Shown here: positions 45,878-55,551 of the stretch, piece by piece | Numbering within the stretch: the stretch's first letter is position 1 | Layout: each line of letters opens with the position of its first letter | Source of the DNA: Paludibacterium sp. B53371 | GTDB lineage: Bacteria > Pseudomonadota > Gammaproteobacteria > Burkholderiales > Chromobacteriaceae | Assembly: GCF_018802765.1 (NCBI RefSeq) | Contig: NZ_CP069163.1 | Span: 2,738,311 to 2,802,310, forward strand | DNA: 64,000 nt | Direction of reading: 5' to 3' | The notes under the pieces: model-generated | What the model was told of the DNA's origin: nothing | Database searches by the model: none | What the model saw: the letters and a program-made list of their open reading frames with translations, nothing else | Program-made: the position numbers and the translations under genes

Positions 45878-45955
45878 ATTATGCGCCAGCACACAGGGTG
45901 CGGCGCAGCGATTGGTTCAGAAATATGACTGAACCGTAACGGAAATCACCGACTC

Positions 45956-47200
45956 ATGCCACGCTCGACTTTACTGCGCCTGCTTGCCCCCTACCGCGGC
46001 CTGCCGCGCACGGTCTACATCCAGATCGTCTGCTCCTTTCTCAATAATATGGGTGGCATGGCCAAGCTGTTTCTGCCGCTGTATCTGCATGCCAACTATG
46101 GCGTGCCCTATCGCTGGGTCGGGCTGATGGTGTCGGCCTACGGCATCGGTGCCCTGGTCGGCTCATATCGCGGCGGCAGCCTGTCCGATCGCTACGACAG
46201 CCGTCTGCTGTCCAAGCTGTTTCTGGCCGGAGCCAGCATCAGCATGGTGCTGCTGGCCCTGCCGATCCCGCTGTGGCTGTTTGCTCCGGTACTGATTGTG
46301 TCCGGCTTCTGCGACGGGGCCTTCCGTCCGGTCAATCAGCGACTGGCACTCGAGCCCTGTACGCCGGAGCAGCGAGGGCAGGCTCAGGGCATGTTGCGCG
46401 TGGCGATCAATCTTGGGGTGGCGGTCAGCGGCATTACCGGTGGTTTTCTGGCGACCCTGGGCTATCAGTGGGTCTATCTCAGCAATGGGATCGCGACCGG
46501 CCTGGGGGCCCTCTGGCTGGCCTGGGCCTATCATCGTTATCCGGTGGTGCTGGAGCGACGCCTGCAGCGGGGCGAAGCGACGACCCCGACGACGGCCAGC
46601 CTCAGTCCCTGGCATGACCTGCCCTTTCTGCGACTGATGTTCGGCATGGTGATTGCCGCTGCCGTCTTCGATCAGATGTATTCAGTGCTTGGGCTGTATC
46701 TGGCTGAGTACAACCATCTCGGACCGCACTGGCTGGGCATCCTGTTTACCATCAACGGTCTGATGGTGGTCTTCCTGCAAGTGCCGGTGTCCCAGCGGAT
46801 GAACCACTGGGGGATCGGGCGTTGCGCCCAGATCGGGGTGATGCTGACCGGGTTCAGCTACCTGTTGCTGCTGGTCAGCCCACACCCGCTCTGGCCGGTG
46901 CTGGCCGCTATCGGGCAGACCTGTGGTGAACTGCTGATTTCACCGGCTTTCATGCTGCTGGTGATGCGGCGCTCGGAAGGTCGTCTGCGTGGGCGCTATA
47001 TGGGCATGTACAGCTCGGCCTGGGCAGGTCGCACCCTGTTTGCCCCGGCGCTGGGCGCCTGGGTCTACGGCACGGCCGGCGGGGTGACGCTCTGGGTAGG
47101 CTGTGCGCTGGCCACCACCCTGGCGGCGCTGATCCAGATGGCACCGCTGAGGCAAATCCTGCAACCGGGCGTCCCGGCCTCCCTGCCGCAGCAGGCCTGA
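45956..47200 (+). CDS. MFS transporter (MdtH-like)
   Basis: 414 residues with 12 membrane helices. The family-typical loop between helices 2 and 3 reads GSYRGGSLSDRYDSR, a variant of G-x-x-x-D-R-x-G-R/K, and PEQRGQAQGMLRVAINLG resembles the MdtH-type drug exporters. Substrate unknown. Stand-alone gene; its stop abuts the convergent esterase stop. Confidence 0.85.
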   Translation: MPRSTLLRLLAPYRGLPRTVYIQIVCSFLNNMGGMAKLFLPLYLHANYGVPYRWVGLMVSAYGIGALVGSYRGGSLSDRYDSRLLSKLFLAGASISMVLLALPIPLWLFAPVLIVSGFCDGAFRPVNQRLALEPCTPEQRGQAQGMLRVAINLGVAVSGITGGFLATLGYQWVYLSNGIATGLGALWLAWAYHRYPVVLERRLQRGEATTPTTASLSPWHDLPFLRLMFGMVIAAAVFDQMYSVLGLYLAEYNHLGPHWLGILFTINGLMVVFLQVPVSQRMNHWGIGRCAQIGVMLTGFSYLLLLVSPHPLWPVLAAIGQTCGELLISPAFMLLVMRRSEGRLRGRYMGMYSSAWAGRTLFAPALGAWVYGTAGGVTLWVGCALATTLAALIQMAPLRQILQPGVPASLPQQA

Positions 47201-48139
47201 TCACTGCAAGAAGTCATGGATGCGCCGATAGGTTTCGGCACACACCGCAGGCACCAGCCGTTCCAGATTCAGGAAGGCATGGATCATGTCCGGCTTCTCC
47301 TCGTACGCCACGTTGACGCCGGCGGCCTGCAGCGCCTGACTGTACTGTCGTGCCTCATCGCGCAGCGGATCGAAGCCGGCGCTGATCACCAGCGTTGCCG
47401 GCAGGCGCGGGCCGATCGGCAGGTAAAGGGGTGAAGCCGCACGGCGATCCTCGCCATGCTGGAAGTACTGGTTGAAATACCAGGCGATGCGTGCCCGGGT
47501 CAGGAAGTAGCCGTCGGCATTCTCCTGCATCGACGGTGACGTCATGGTGTAGTCCAGCGAGGGATAGATCAGTACCTGCCGGTGGATCGACACCTCGCCC
47601 TCATGCTGTGCCCAGGCACATCCGGCGGCCGCCAGCGCGGCCCCCGCCGAATCGCCGGCCACCGACAGGCGGCGCATAAAGGTCATCTGACGCCCCTGCA
47701 GCATGGCAAATACCCCCTTGATGACGGTGCGGGTATCCATCTGCGCGGCAGGATAAGGGTTTTCCGGGGCAAGGCGATATTCCGGCACAACCACGATATG
47801 ACCGGTGGCGGCAGCCAGCCGCCGGCTGATCGGATCATAGACGCTGACCCCTCCGGCGGTATGTCCTCCGCCATGCAGGAACAGCAACACCGGGCATGCT
47901 TGCGTCGGGGCCGGATGATAGATGCGTACGGGCACACTATAGTCGTGGCCGGGGATGAGGTCATCGTTGACCCAGGCGATGGGCGGCCCCTCACTTACCA
48001 TCTGGCGGGTCAGACCGGCAAGGGCCTCGCGCGCGCCAATGGCGGTCGGCTTGTATCCGTCCGCCATCATCTGTGCCACGCGCTGGTTGAACTCGGCCAG
48101 CCAGCTGGCCAGGGCCGGGTGCAGGGCTTGTGTGCTCAC
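47201..48139 (-). CDS. Alpha/beta hydrolase of the hormone-sensitive lipase family
   Basis: 312 residues. The oxyanion-hole motif HGGGHTAGG and nucleophile elbow GDSAGAAL are those of the HSL family. Acid and base residues lie in SAGFDPLRDE and DMIHAFL. It should hydrolyse short acyl esters. No signal peptide. Upstream of it lies the peroxiredoxin terminator, so it has its own promoter. Confidence 0.88.
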   Translation of the reverse strand: MSTQALHPALASWLAEFNQRVAQMMADGYKPTAIGAREALAGLTRQMVSEGPPIAWVNDDLIPGHDYSVPVRIYHPAPTQACPVLLFLHGGGHTAGGVSVYDPISRRLAAATGHIVVVPEYRLAPENPYPAAQMDTRTVIKGVFAMLQGRQMTFMRRLSVAGDSAGAALAAAGCAWAQHEGEVSIHRQVLIYPSLDYTMTSPSMQENADGYFLTRARIAWYFNQYFQHGEDRRAASPLYLPIGPRLPATLVISAGFDPLRDEARQYSQALQAAGVNVAYEEKPDMIHAFLNLERLVPAVCAETYRRIHDFLQ

Positions 48140-48183
48140 CGTCGCGTCTCCCGCAGATAAAATGACTACATCATTATCCGCAG

Positions 48184-48221
48184 CAAAAAACGAAAAGGCC
48201 AGCCGGTGAGGGCTGGCCTTT
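48184..48221 (-). terminator. Rho-independent terminator after the peroxiredoxin gene
   Basis: On the minus strand AAAGGCCAGCC pairs with GGCTGGCCTTT around a 6-nt loop, followed by TCGTTTTTT. Confidence 0.9.
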
Positions 48222-48256
48222 GATCCGTTCGGAGGCAGGAACGGACGTCTTGAGAC

Positions 48257-48874
48257 TTACAGGTCCTTGGCGTTTTCTGCCAGGTAAGAAGCCACACCGC
48301 TGATGCTGGCTTCCATGGCCTTCTTGCCCTTGTTCCAGCCTGCCGGGCAGACATCGCCGTTCTCTTCGAAGAACTGCAGGGCATCGACCATGCGCAGGGC
48401 TTCGTCGATATTGCGGCCCAGCGGCATGTCGTTGACGACCTGGTGGCGCACCACGCCGCTCTTGTCGATCAGGAAGGTGCCGCGGAATGCCGGACCATCG
48501 ACCGACTCGACATCGAACTCGCGTGCCAGCACGTGGTTGACGTCAGCGACCAGGGTGTAACCCACTTTACCGATACCGCCCTTTTCGACCGGGGTTTCAC
48601 GCCATGCATTGTGGGTGAACTCGCTGTCGATCGATACACCGATCACTTCGACATTACGCTTTTTGAATTCTTCGAGGCGATGGTCGAATGCAATCAGTTC
48701 GGACGGGCAAACAAAGGTGAAGTCCAACGGGTAGAAGAACACGACGGTGTATTTGCCGGCGGTGGCCTTCTGGAAGTTGAAGTCTTCAACGATGTTGCCA
48801 TTGCCCAGTACGGCGGCAAACTTCTTGTCTGCATCATGGAAAAACGGAGCTTGCTTACCAACTAGTACTGCCAT
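48257..48874 (-). CDS. 2-Cys peroxiredoxin (AhpC/Prx family)
   Basis: 205 residues. Reduces hydrogen peroxide and alkyl hydroperoxides. The peroxidatic Cys is in DFTFVCPSEL and the resolving Cys in DVCPAGWNKG, both intact; the typical GGLG/YF flexibility features cannot be judged. AAGGAGATCC precedes two adjacent ATGs; the second (48874, MAVLVGKQ) has better spacing. The upstream 200 bp are AT-rich but I found no convincing OxyR pattern. Confidence 0.92.
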   Translation of the reverse strand: MAVLVGKQAPFFHDADKKFAAVLGNGNIVEDFNFQKATAGKYTVVFFYPLDFTFVCPSELIAFDHRLEEFKKRNVEVIGVSIDSEFTHNAWRETPVEKGGIGKVGYTLVADVNHVLAREFDVESVDGPAFRGTFLIDKSGVVRHQVVNDMPLGRNIDEALRMVDALQFFEENGDVCPAGWNKGKKAMEASISGVASYLAENAKDL

Positions 48875-49035
48875 CATGGATCTCCTTTTTTAGCATCTGT
48901 TTGGCGTCTGGCGCCAGGAGTTGGCATATTTATAGCCCAGACAACACCAAACGGGAAATAGTAAATTAATATCGAGGTAATTAACTTTCTCAATGCACCC
49001 GGTAGATCAGCAGCTTAGGCTCGCTATAGTGACAT

Positions 49036-49065
49036 AAAAAAACGGATGCCGTGGCATCCGTTTTT
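49036..49065. terminator. Bidirectional terminator after aspS
   Basis: Inverted repeat AACGGATGCC with A and T runs outside, 24 nt after the aspS stop on the minus strand; the reverse orientation also ends in T5. Confidence 0.88.
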
Positions 49066-49088
49066 GATCAGCGCGCTGGCCGGGCCAT

Positions 49089-50873
49089 TTACTGGCCTTC
49101 GGTCTTGCGCAAGCGCAGATTCAGTTCGCGCAATTGCTTGTCGTCGACGTGGTTCGGCGCCTGGGTCAGCAGACACTGGGCACGCTGGGTCTTCGGGAAG
49201 GCAATCACGTCGCGGATCGACTCGGCACCGGCCATCAGGGTCACCAGACGATCCAGGCCAAAGGCCAGACCACCATGCGGCGGCGCGCCAAACTTCAGGT
49301 TGTCCAGCAGGAAGCCGAACTTGTTCTGTTGCTCTTCCGGCGTGATCTTTAGTGCGGCGAATACCTTCTCCTGCACTTCGGCACGGTGGATACGGATCGA
49401 ACCGCCACCGATTTCCCAGCCGTTGAGCACCATGTCGTAGGCGCGCGCCAGGCAGGCTGCCGGATCCTTGTCCATCAGGTCTTCGTGCCCCGGCTTGGGC
49501 GAGGTGAACGGATGGTGGCAGGCGGTCCAGCGATCGTCTTCCTCGTCATGCTCGAACATCGGGAAGTCCACCACCCACAGCGGCTTCCAGTCCTTGCTGG
49601 CCAGGCCCTTTTCATGCCCGATCTTGATGCGCAGGGCACCCAGCGCCTCGTTGACCACCTTGGCACGGTCGGCACCGAAGAAGATCAGGTCACCGTTCTG
49701 GGCACCGGTACGCTGGATGATTTCGGCCAGCGCGGCTTCGGACAGGAACTTGACGATCGGCGACTGCAGGCCGCTGTCTTCGCCATTGCTCAGCTTGCTG
49801 ACGTCATTGACCTTGATGTAGGCCAGACCCTTGGCGCCGTAAATGGCGACAAACTGGGTGTAGTCATCGATTTCCTTGCGCGACAGGCTGGCACCACCCG
49901 GAATCTTCAGCGCAGCGACACGGCCGTTCGGCAGGTCGGCGGCGGCGCGGAACACCTTGAACGACTCGGTCTTCATCAGATCGGTCAGTTCGGTGAACTG
50001 CAGCGGCACACGCATGTCCGGCTTGTCGGAACCGTAATAGAACATGGCATCGGCATAGGTCATGCGCGGAAAGGCCGGCAGGTCGACGCCCAGCACGTCG
50101 CGGAAGATCTCGCGCGTCATGCTTTCGGTGATGTCCATGATCTCTTCTTCACCCAGGAAGGAGGTTTCAATATCGATCTGGGTGAATTCAGGCTGACGGT
50201 CAGCACGCAGGTCTTCGTCACGGAAGCACTTGGTGATCTGGTAGTAGCGGTCGAAGCCGGCCACCATCAGCAGTTGCTTGAACAGCTGCGGCGACTGCGG
50301 CAGGGCAAAGAATTCGCCCGGGTGCACGCGGGACGGCACCAGGTAGTCGCGTGCGCCTTCCGGCGTCGAGCGGGTCAGCATCGGGGTTTCGATGTCGATG
50401 AAGCCCATGCGGTCGAGGTACTGACGCACCCCCATGGCCACGCGGTAGCGCAGGCGCAGGTTCTTTTGCATTTGCGGACGACGCAGGTCGATCACGCGAT
50501 TGGTCAGGCGAACGTTTTCCGACAGGCCTTCGTCATCGATCTGGAACGGCGGGGTCACCGCACTGTTCAGTACTTCGATTTCCTTGGCCAGGATCTCGAT
50601 TTCACCGGAAATCAGATTGGCATTGGTGGTACCGGCCGGGCGCTCGCGCACGATACCGGTGATCGACAGGACGAACTCGTTGCGGCTGGCATCGGCGGTA
50701 GCAAAGGCTTCCGGGGTATCCGGATCGATCACGACCTGTACCAGACCTTCACGGTCGCGCAAGTCGATGAAGATCACGCCGCCATGGTCGCGACGGCGGT
50801 GTGCCCAGCCCTTGACCGTCACGGTCTGGCCCAGATATTTCTTGTCAATCAGTCCGCAGTAATCGGTTCGCAT
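49089..50873 (-). CDS. aspS: Aspartyl-tRNA synthetase
   Basis: 594 residues, bacterial type. N-terminal OB fold ([22 protein letters not shown]), class II motif 1 to 3 with [16 protein letters not shown] (motif 2) and [14 protein letters not shown] (motif 3), and the inserted GAD domain between. Because the second discriminating elements are not checked, discriminating versus non-discriminating activity is left open. The ribosome site before the ATG is weak. Independent transcript behind the DUF502 terminator. Confidence 0.96.
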   Translation of the reverse strand: MRTDYCGLIDKKYLGQTVTVKGWAHRRRDHGGVIFIDLRDREGLVQVVIDPDTPEAFATADASRNEFVLSITGIVRERPAGTTNANLISGEIEILAKEIEVLNSAVTPPFQIDDEGLSENVRLTNRVIDLRRPQMQKNLRLRYRVAMGVRQYLDRMGFIDIETPMLTRSTPEGARDYLVPSRVHPGEFFALPQSPQLFKQLLMVAGFDRYYQITKCFRDEDLRADRQPEFTQIDIETSFLGEEEIMDITESMTREIFRDVLGVDLPAFPRMTYADAMFYYGSDKPDMRVPLQFTELTDLMKTESFKVFRAAADLPNGRVAALKIPGGASLSRKEIDDYTQFVAIYGAKGLAYIKVNDVSKLSNGEDSGLQSPIVKFLSEAALAEIIQRTGAQNGDLIFFGADRAKVVNEALGALRIKIGHEKGLASKDWKPLWVVDFPMFEHDEEDDRWTACHHPFTSPKPGHEDLMDKDPAACLARAYDMVLNGWEIGGGSIRIHRAEVQEKVFAALKITPEEQQNKFGFLLDNLKFGAPPHGGLAFGLDRLVTLMAGAESIRDVIAFPKTQRAQCLLTQAPNHVDDKQLRELNLRLRKTEGQ

Positions 50874-50982
50874 ATTTACAATCGCTTCAAGTCATTCATT
50901 CGTAAAGAGGGGTAGCTTAACGCGTTTGAGCGCCGAATCAAAATCCGGCGCCCGGCAAACGGACAGATCGTGGCAGGAACAG

Positions 50983-51006
50983 CAAAAAACCGGCCGCAGG
51001 CCGGTT
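50983..51006 (-). terminator. Rho-independent terminator after the DUF502 gene
   Basis: On the minus strand AACCGGCC / GGCCGGTT with a 3-nt loop and TTTTTT tail. It separates fmdB-DUF502 from aspS. Confidence 0.92.
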
Positions 51007-51021
51007 ATCGGCTTTCCCTGT

Positions 51022-51648
51022 TCAGGACTTGCGCTCGGTTTGCGGCGCGACGACCCCCATGGAAATCACATACTTCAACGCGTCGTCGACGCTCATGTCG
51101 AGTTCGCGCGTATCCTTCTTGGCCACCATGATGAAGTAGCCGGATGTCGGGTTGGGCGTAGTCGGCACATAGACGCTGATGTACTCGTCCTCGCCCAGCA
51201 GCGGGACCAGGTTCGCCGCCGGCTTGCCGGTCTGGAAGGCGACCGTCCAGGCGTCCTGATGCGGGAAACGCACCAGCAGGGCCCGGCGGAAAGCCTGTCC
51301 CGAGTCGGACAGCAGGGTGTCACTCACCTGCTTGACGCTGTTGTAGATCGACTTGACCACCGGGGTGCGCGAAATCACGCCATGCCAGAACATCAGCAGA
51401 CGCTGGCCGAGCACGTTGGCCGTCAGCATGCCGGTGCCGAGCAGCACCAGCACGGCGAAGACGACCCCGAAGCCCGGAATGTTCACGCCGAACAGATGCT
51501 CCGGCCGCCAGGCGGTCGGCAGCAGGTTCAGGGTCTGGTCCAGCGTGCCCACGATCAGGTTGAGCACCCAGAGCGTCACGGCCAGCGGCAACCACAGCAG
51601 CAGGCCGGTGACCAGATACCCCTTGAGGGTCATCTTGATGGGTTTCAT
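51022..51648 (-). CDS. DUF502 family membrane protein
   Basis: 208 residues, two N-terminal membrane helices (GYLVTGLLLWLPLAVTLWVL, VVFAVLVLLGTGML) and a C-terminal soluble domain with VKSIYNSVKQ and VPTTPNPTSGYF, the DUF502 landmarks. Function unknown; the fmdB-DUF502-aspS arrangement is common in betaproteobacteria. The ATG at 51648 lies one base after the fmdB stop. Confidence 0.9.
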   Translation of the reverse strand: MKPIKMTLKGYLVTGLLLWLPLAVTLWVLNLIVGTLDQTLNLLPTAWRPEHLFGVNIPGFGVVFAVLVLLGTGMLTANVLGQRLLMFWHGVISRTPVVKSIYNSVKQVSDTLLSDSGQAFRRALLVRFPHQDAWTVAFQTGKPAANLVPLLGEDEYISVYVPTTPNPTSGYFIMVAKKDTRELDMSVDDALKYVISMGVVAPQTERKS

Positions 51649-51649
51649 G

Positions 51650-51895
51650 TCAGGAGTGGCTGCAGGATCCGGAACAGGTGTGACCGCCACCCGACTCGGC
51701 CACCGGGCAGCTGCCGCCCTTGAAGTCGGTGGCATACCAGCCATTGCCCTTCAGCTGGAAACCGGCCGCCGACATCAGCTTGCGATATTGGGTACTGCCG
51801 CAGGACGGGCAGCTGGCAATCTGCTCATCGCTCATCTTCTGCAGGTGTTCTTTCTGGCTGCCACAGTCGTCGCAGCGGTATTCATAAATCGGCAT
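51650..51895 (-). CDS. FmdB-family zinc ribbon protein
   Basis: 81 residues. The MPIYEYRCDDCG and SCPSCGS pairs form the FmdB/CxxC-SSSS zinc ribbon. The C-terminal tail is rich in Cys, His and Ser (HTCSGSCSHS). The family is thought to act in regulation, but no role is established. Start decided by the invariant MPIYEY. Confidence 0.9.
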   Translation of the reverse strand: MPIYEYRCDDCGSQKEHLQKMSDEQIASCPSCGSTQYRKLMSAAGFQLKGNGWYATDFKGGSCPVAESGGGHTCSGSCSHS

Positions 51896-52133
51896 TTCTC
51901 GTACTCCGCATTCTTGACATTGACACGGTCGGGACCGCGTGCCCCGAACCGCTGCACCATGCAAGCGCAGATGCGGTCAAACGGCACAAACTCAAGGGGA
52001 CTTGCCCCCGGAACCCCGATTATATCTGACAACACGTGGGATCGCAGCCCACAACGTATGGAAACATTCCTGATATTGCATTGCAACAAAACAAGACTAC
52101 CATGAAGTATTTAAACCACTTACAGAGGTAGGC

Positions 52134-52910
52134 ATGAACGTCAGCGGCAACATCATTGCAGGCAAGAAGGGACTGATCGTCGGCATCGCCAACGACCAGA
52201 GTATCGCCTACGGCTGCGCCACAGTGCTGCGTCAGCTGGGTGCCGAACTGGCGGTCACCTACCTGAACGAAAAAGCCGAGAAATACGTCCGCCCCCTGGC
52301 CGAAGGTCTCGATGCCAAACTGATTCTGCCGCTGAACGTCGAAGAACCCGGCCAGATGGCTCAGGTGTTCGACACGATTCGCCAGGAATGGGGCCATCTC
52401 GACTTCGTGGTCCACTCGATCGCCTACTGCCCGATGGAAGACCTGCACGGCCGCGTGGTCGACTGCTCGCTCGACGGGTTCCAGCAAGCGATGCGGGTTT
52501 CCTGCTACTCCTTCCTGGAACTGGCACACCACGCCGAACCCCTGATGACCCATGGCGGCACATTACTGACCATGAGTTACTACGGATCGGATAAAGTAGT
52601 AGAAAATTACAACATCATGGGACCGGTCAAGGCGGCGCTGGAAAGCGTCAGCCGCTACATGGCCAACGAGCTGGGTCCCAAGGGCATCCGCGTGCACGCC
52701 CTCTCGCCCGGACCGCTGAAAACCCGTGCCGCCTCGGGCATCGCCCACTTCGACAGTCTGATCAGCGATGCCATCGAGCGGGCGCCCCAGAATCGCCTGG
52801 TCGATATCGAGGACGTCGGTCAGGTCGCCGCCTTCCTGATTTCGGATGCGGCGCGTGCACTGACCGGTGCCACCATCTATGTCGATGGCGGCTTCAACAT
52901 CATGGCCTGA
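52134..52910 (+). CDS. fabI: Enoyl-[acyl-carrier-protein] reductase FabI
   Basis: 258-residue NADH-dependent short-chain dehydrogenase completing fatty acid elongation. Nucleotide-binding GIANDQSIAYG, SIAY loop (VVHSIAYCP) and the catalytic Tyr-(6)-Lys in YYGSDKVVENYNIMGPVK are present. The NYNIMGPVKAALE stretch is closer to the FabI of alphaproteobacteria than to E. coli's. AGAGGTAGGC precedes the ATG. Leads a three-gene cluster with an acyltransferase and a kinase. Confidence 0.93.
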   Translation: MNVSGNIIAGKKGLIVGIANDQSIAYGCATVLRQLGAELAVTYLNEKAEKYVRPLAEGLDAKLILPLNVEEPGQMAQVFDTIRQEWGHLDFVVHSIAYCPMEDLHGRVVDCSLDGFQQAMRVSCYSFLELAHHAEPLMTHGGTLLTMSYYGSDKVVENYNIMGPVKAALESVSRYMANELGPKGIRVHALSPGPLKTRAASGIAHFDSLISDAIERAPQNRLVDIEDVGQVAAFLISDAARALTGATIYVDGGFNIMA

Positions 52911-52923
52911 GGGGAAACCGACG

Positions 52924-53862
52924 ATGCTGTTGCGAGACATCCATGCTTTTGAAGACATCCGGGAGGAGGCCAAGCGCCTGGGCCCTCTGCCCATGGCCGT
53001 GGCGCACCCCTGCAGCCGCGAGTCGCTGCAGGGCGCCATCGAAACCAGCCACGACGGTGTCGCCACCCCCATCCTGATCGGTCCGGAAAACAAAATCCGC
53101 CGCCTGGCCGAGGAAATCGACATCGACCTGCAGGACATCGAAATTGTCGACATGCCTCACAGCCATGCCGCAGCCGAAACCGCGGTCGCCATGGTGCGCG
53201 ACGGTCGTGCCGACATCCTGATGAAGGGCAGCCTGCATACCGATGAGTTCATGACCGAAGTACTGGCGCGCAATACCGGTATTCGCACTGACCGCCGCAT
53301 CAGCCATGTCTTCATCATGCGGGTCGAAAGCTATCCGCGCTATCTGTTCATCACCGATGCCGCCATCAATATTGCCCCCGACCTGATGACCAAGCGCGAC
53401 ATCTGCCAGAACGCCATCGATCTGTGTCACTCGCTCGGCATCGCCGAACCCAAGGTGGCCATCCTGTCGGCTGTCGAAACCATCACCCCGGAAATCGCTT
53501 CGACCGTAGATGCCGCCGCCCTGTGCAAGATGGCGGATCGCGGCCAGATCCGCGGCGCCATCCTCGATGGTCCGCTGGCCTTCGACAATGCGATTTCGCT
53601 GCAGGCGGCCGACACCAAGGGCATTGTTTCCCCCGTGGCCGGCAGTCCGGACATCCTGCTGGTGCCTGACCTAGAGTCGGGCAATATGCTGGCCAAGCAG
53701 CTGACCTATCTGGCGGCAGCCGCCTCGGCCGGCATCGTCATGGGCGCCCGCGCGCCCATCGTACTGACCAGCCGCTCGGAAGATGCGCCCGGCCGGCTGG
53801 CCTCGGCGGCCATTGCCAACCTGCTGGCGCACCGCCGGCGCAAAATCGGAAAGATTGCATGA
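52924..53862 (+). CDS. Phosphate acetyl/butyryltransferase family protein
   Basis: 312 residues, Pta/Ptb fold. Exchanges an acyl group between CoA and phosphate. Landmarks are LMKGSLHTDEFMTEVL (phosphate/acyl site), THVFIM-like SHVFIMRV, and the C-terminal PDLESGNMLAKQLTYL and GARAPIVLTSRSE. Acyl chain length is not readable. The ATG at 52924 follows GAGGGG, 13 nt after fabI; its stop overlaps the kinase start (ATGA), consistent with one enzyme module. Confidence 0.9.
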   Translation: MLLRDIHAFEDIREEAKRLGPLPMAVAHPCSRESLQGAIETSHDGVATPILIGPENKIRRLAEEIDIDLQDIEIVDMPHSHAAAETAVAMVRDGRADILMKGSLHTDEFMTEVLARNTGIRTDRRISHVFIMRVESYPRYLFITDAAINIAPDLMTKRDICQNAIDLCHSLGIAEPKVAILSAVETITPEIASTVDAAALCKMADRGQIRGAILDGPLAFDNAISLQAADTKGIVSPVAGSPDILLVPDLESGNMLAKQLTYLAAAASAGIVMGARAPIVLTSRSEDAPGRLASAAIANLLAHRRRKIGKIA

Positions 53863-55031
53863 GGTCATCCCTGCTTGCCGTCAACGCCGGCTCTGCCACG
53901 CTGAAATTCCGCGTCTACGACGACGCCGGCAGCACCCTGCTGGTCAGCGGCCTGATCGACCGCTTTGGCGACAGTCAGGACAGCACCCTGACCCTCTCCG
54001 ATGCCCGTGGCCATCAACTGGCTGAACATCGCCTGGAGCGGGGCGACAAGGAGGCAGCGATTGCCAGCATGATCGCCACCCTGGCCGAACATCACCTGCG
54101 CGTCGATGCCGTGGTGCACCGGGTGGTGCATGGCGGCGGCTTCTATAACCGCCCGGTCTGGCTGGACGAGGACGTGCGCAACCGCCTGGAAGAATGGATC
54201 CCCCTGGCGCCCTTGCACCAGCCGGTCAGCCTGGCGGTCATCGACGCCTTCCTGGTGCTGGACCCGGCCCTGCCGCAGATTGTCTGCTTCGACACCGCCT
54301 TCCATGCCAGCCAACCGGAAGTCGCCACCCGCTTCGGCATTGCCCGCCACTGGCACGACGAAGGCATCCGCCGCTATGGCTTTCATGGCCTGTCCTATGC
54401 CTCGATTGCGCGCCGCCTGCCGGAGCTGGGGCTGGACGAAGCCAGGGTGGTGGTCTGCCACCTCGGCAGCGGGGCCAGCGCCTGCGCCATGGTCAATGGA
54501 GCCAGCGTCGCCTCCAGCATGGGCTTTTCCGCCGTGGAGGGCCTGATGATGTCCACCCGGCCCGGCTCGCTGGATGCCGAGGTGCTGTTGTACTGGATGG
54601 AGCACGAGGGCATGGGCGTGCGCGACGTGCGGCGCGAGCTGTACAAAAACTCCGGTCTGCTCGGCGTTTCCGGCCTGTCGGCCGACATGCGACAGTTGCT
54701 GGCCAGCAGTGACCCGGCGGCACGCGAGGCGGTGGAACTGTTCTGCTATCGCGCCGTGCGGGAAATCGGCGCACTGGCTGCCTGCATGAAGGGCATCGAT
54801 GCCCTGATCTTTACCGCCGGCATCGGGGAGCGCTCGCCGGAAATCCGCGCCCGCATCCTCAAGCAACTGAGCTGGCTGGGTTTCGACCTGGACCTGTCGG
54901 CCAATCTGTCACAGGCGCGGCGACTGACCACGCCGAACAGCACGCGACACGCCTGGATGCTGCCGACGGACGAAGAAGGAGAAATGGCACGCAGCGCCGC
55001 CCTGCTGCTGGCGACCCGCGAAGAGGCATGA
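53859..55031 (+). CDS. Acetate/propionate kinase family protein
   Basis: 390 residues, ASKHA kinase making acetyl-phosphate (or another acyl phosphate) from ATP, or ATP from it in reverse. NAGSATLKFRVY at the N-terminus, CFDTAFH, RRYGFHGLSY, CHLGSGAS and FTAGIGER are the active-site segments. Functions with the preceding phosphate acyltransferase to interconvert acyl-CoA and acid plus ATP. 4-nt overlap with that gene. Confidence 0.92.
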   Translation: MRSSLLAVNAGSATLKFRVYDDAGSTLLVSGLIDRFGDSQDSTLTLSDARGHQLAEHRLERGDKEAAIASMIATLAEHHLRVDAVVHRVVHGGGFYNRPVWLDEDVRNRLEEWIPLAPLHQPVSLAVIDAFLVLDPALPQIVCFDTAFHASQPEVATRFGIARHWHDEGIRRYGFHGLSYASIARRLPELGLDEARVVVCHLGSGASACAMVNGASVASSMGFSAVEGLMMSTRPGSLDAEVLLYWMEHEGMGVRDVRRELYKNSGLLGVSGLSADMRQLLASSDPAAREAVELFCYRAVREIGALAACMKGIDALIFTAGIGERSPEIRARILKQLSWLGFDLDLSANLSQARRLTTPNSTRHAWMLPTDEEGEMARSAALLLATREEA

Positions 55032-55050
55032 AGGGATACCGGAAAACACA

Positions 55051-55075
55051 AAAGGCTCCGAAAGGAGCCTTTTTG
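55051..55075. terminator. Bidirectional terminator between acyl kinase gene and rpsT
   Basis: AAAAGGCTCC / GGAGCCTTTT with a GAAA tetraloop; T5 on the plus strand and A4 for the minus reading. Confidence 0.92.
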
Positions 55076-55100
55076 CGTATTCTGTCTGGCTGAAAACTGC

Positions 55101-55367
55101 TTAGGCAGCCATTGCCTTGATCTGGGCAGACAGGCGGCTCTTGTGGCGAGCGGCCTTGTTCTTGTGGAACACGCCCTTGTCGGCGATACGGTCGAGAACC
55201 TTGACCGAAGACTGGAAGACTTCGCGGGCGGCAGCCTTGTCGCCGGCCTCGACAGCCTTGAGGACTTTCTTCACTGCGGTACGGAACGCAGTGCGCAGGC
55301 TGGCGTTGTGCGCGCGCTGCTTGAGAGCCTGGCGTGCACGCTTGCGAGCTTGTGCGCTATTAGCCAT
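55101..55367 (-). CDS. rpsT: 30S ribosomal protein S20
   Basis: 88 residues, basic, helical: [17 protein letters not shown] at the N-terminus and [18 protein letters not shown] at the C-terminus. GGAGAAAG precedes the ATG. Head to head with murJ, as often found. Confidence 0.97.
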   Translation of the reverse strand: MANSAQARKRARQALKQRAHNASLRTAFRTAVKKVLKAVEAGDKAAAREVFQSSVKVLDRIADKGVFHKNKAARHKSRLSAQIKAMAA

Positions 55368-55551
55368 GAAACTTTCTCCTGGTGAACTGAATCTGAAACC
55401 CGCGATTTTATGCTTTAAGTTCTAGTTTTGCAAGAAAAATACCAGCACTCCGCCGCGAGCGGTCTCGCATGATACAACAGAATGACAGAAAACAACTCAC
55501 TGGCAGCTTTGCGCTACACTTGGCCCCCTTCACAAAACCTCCGCAAGCGGC

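Noticed and set aside
48875-49035. OxyR-like pattern upstream of the peroxiredoxin gene
   Set aside because: The AT-rich stretch could not be fitted to the four spaced ATAG/CTAT elements.
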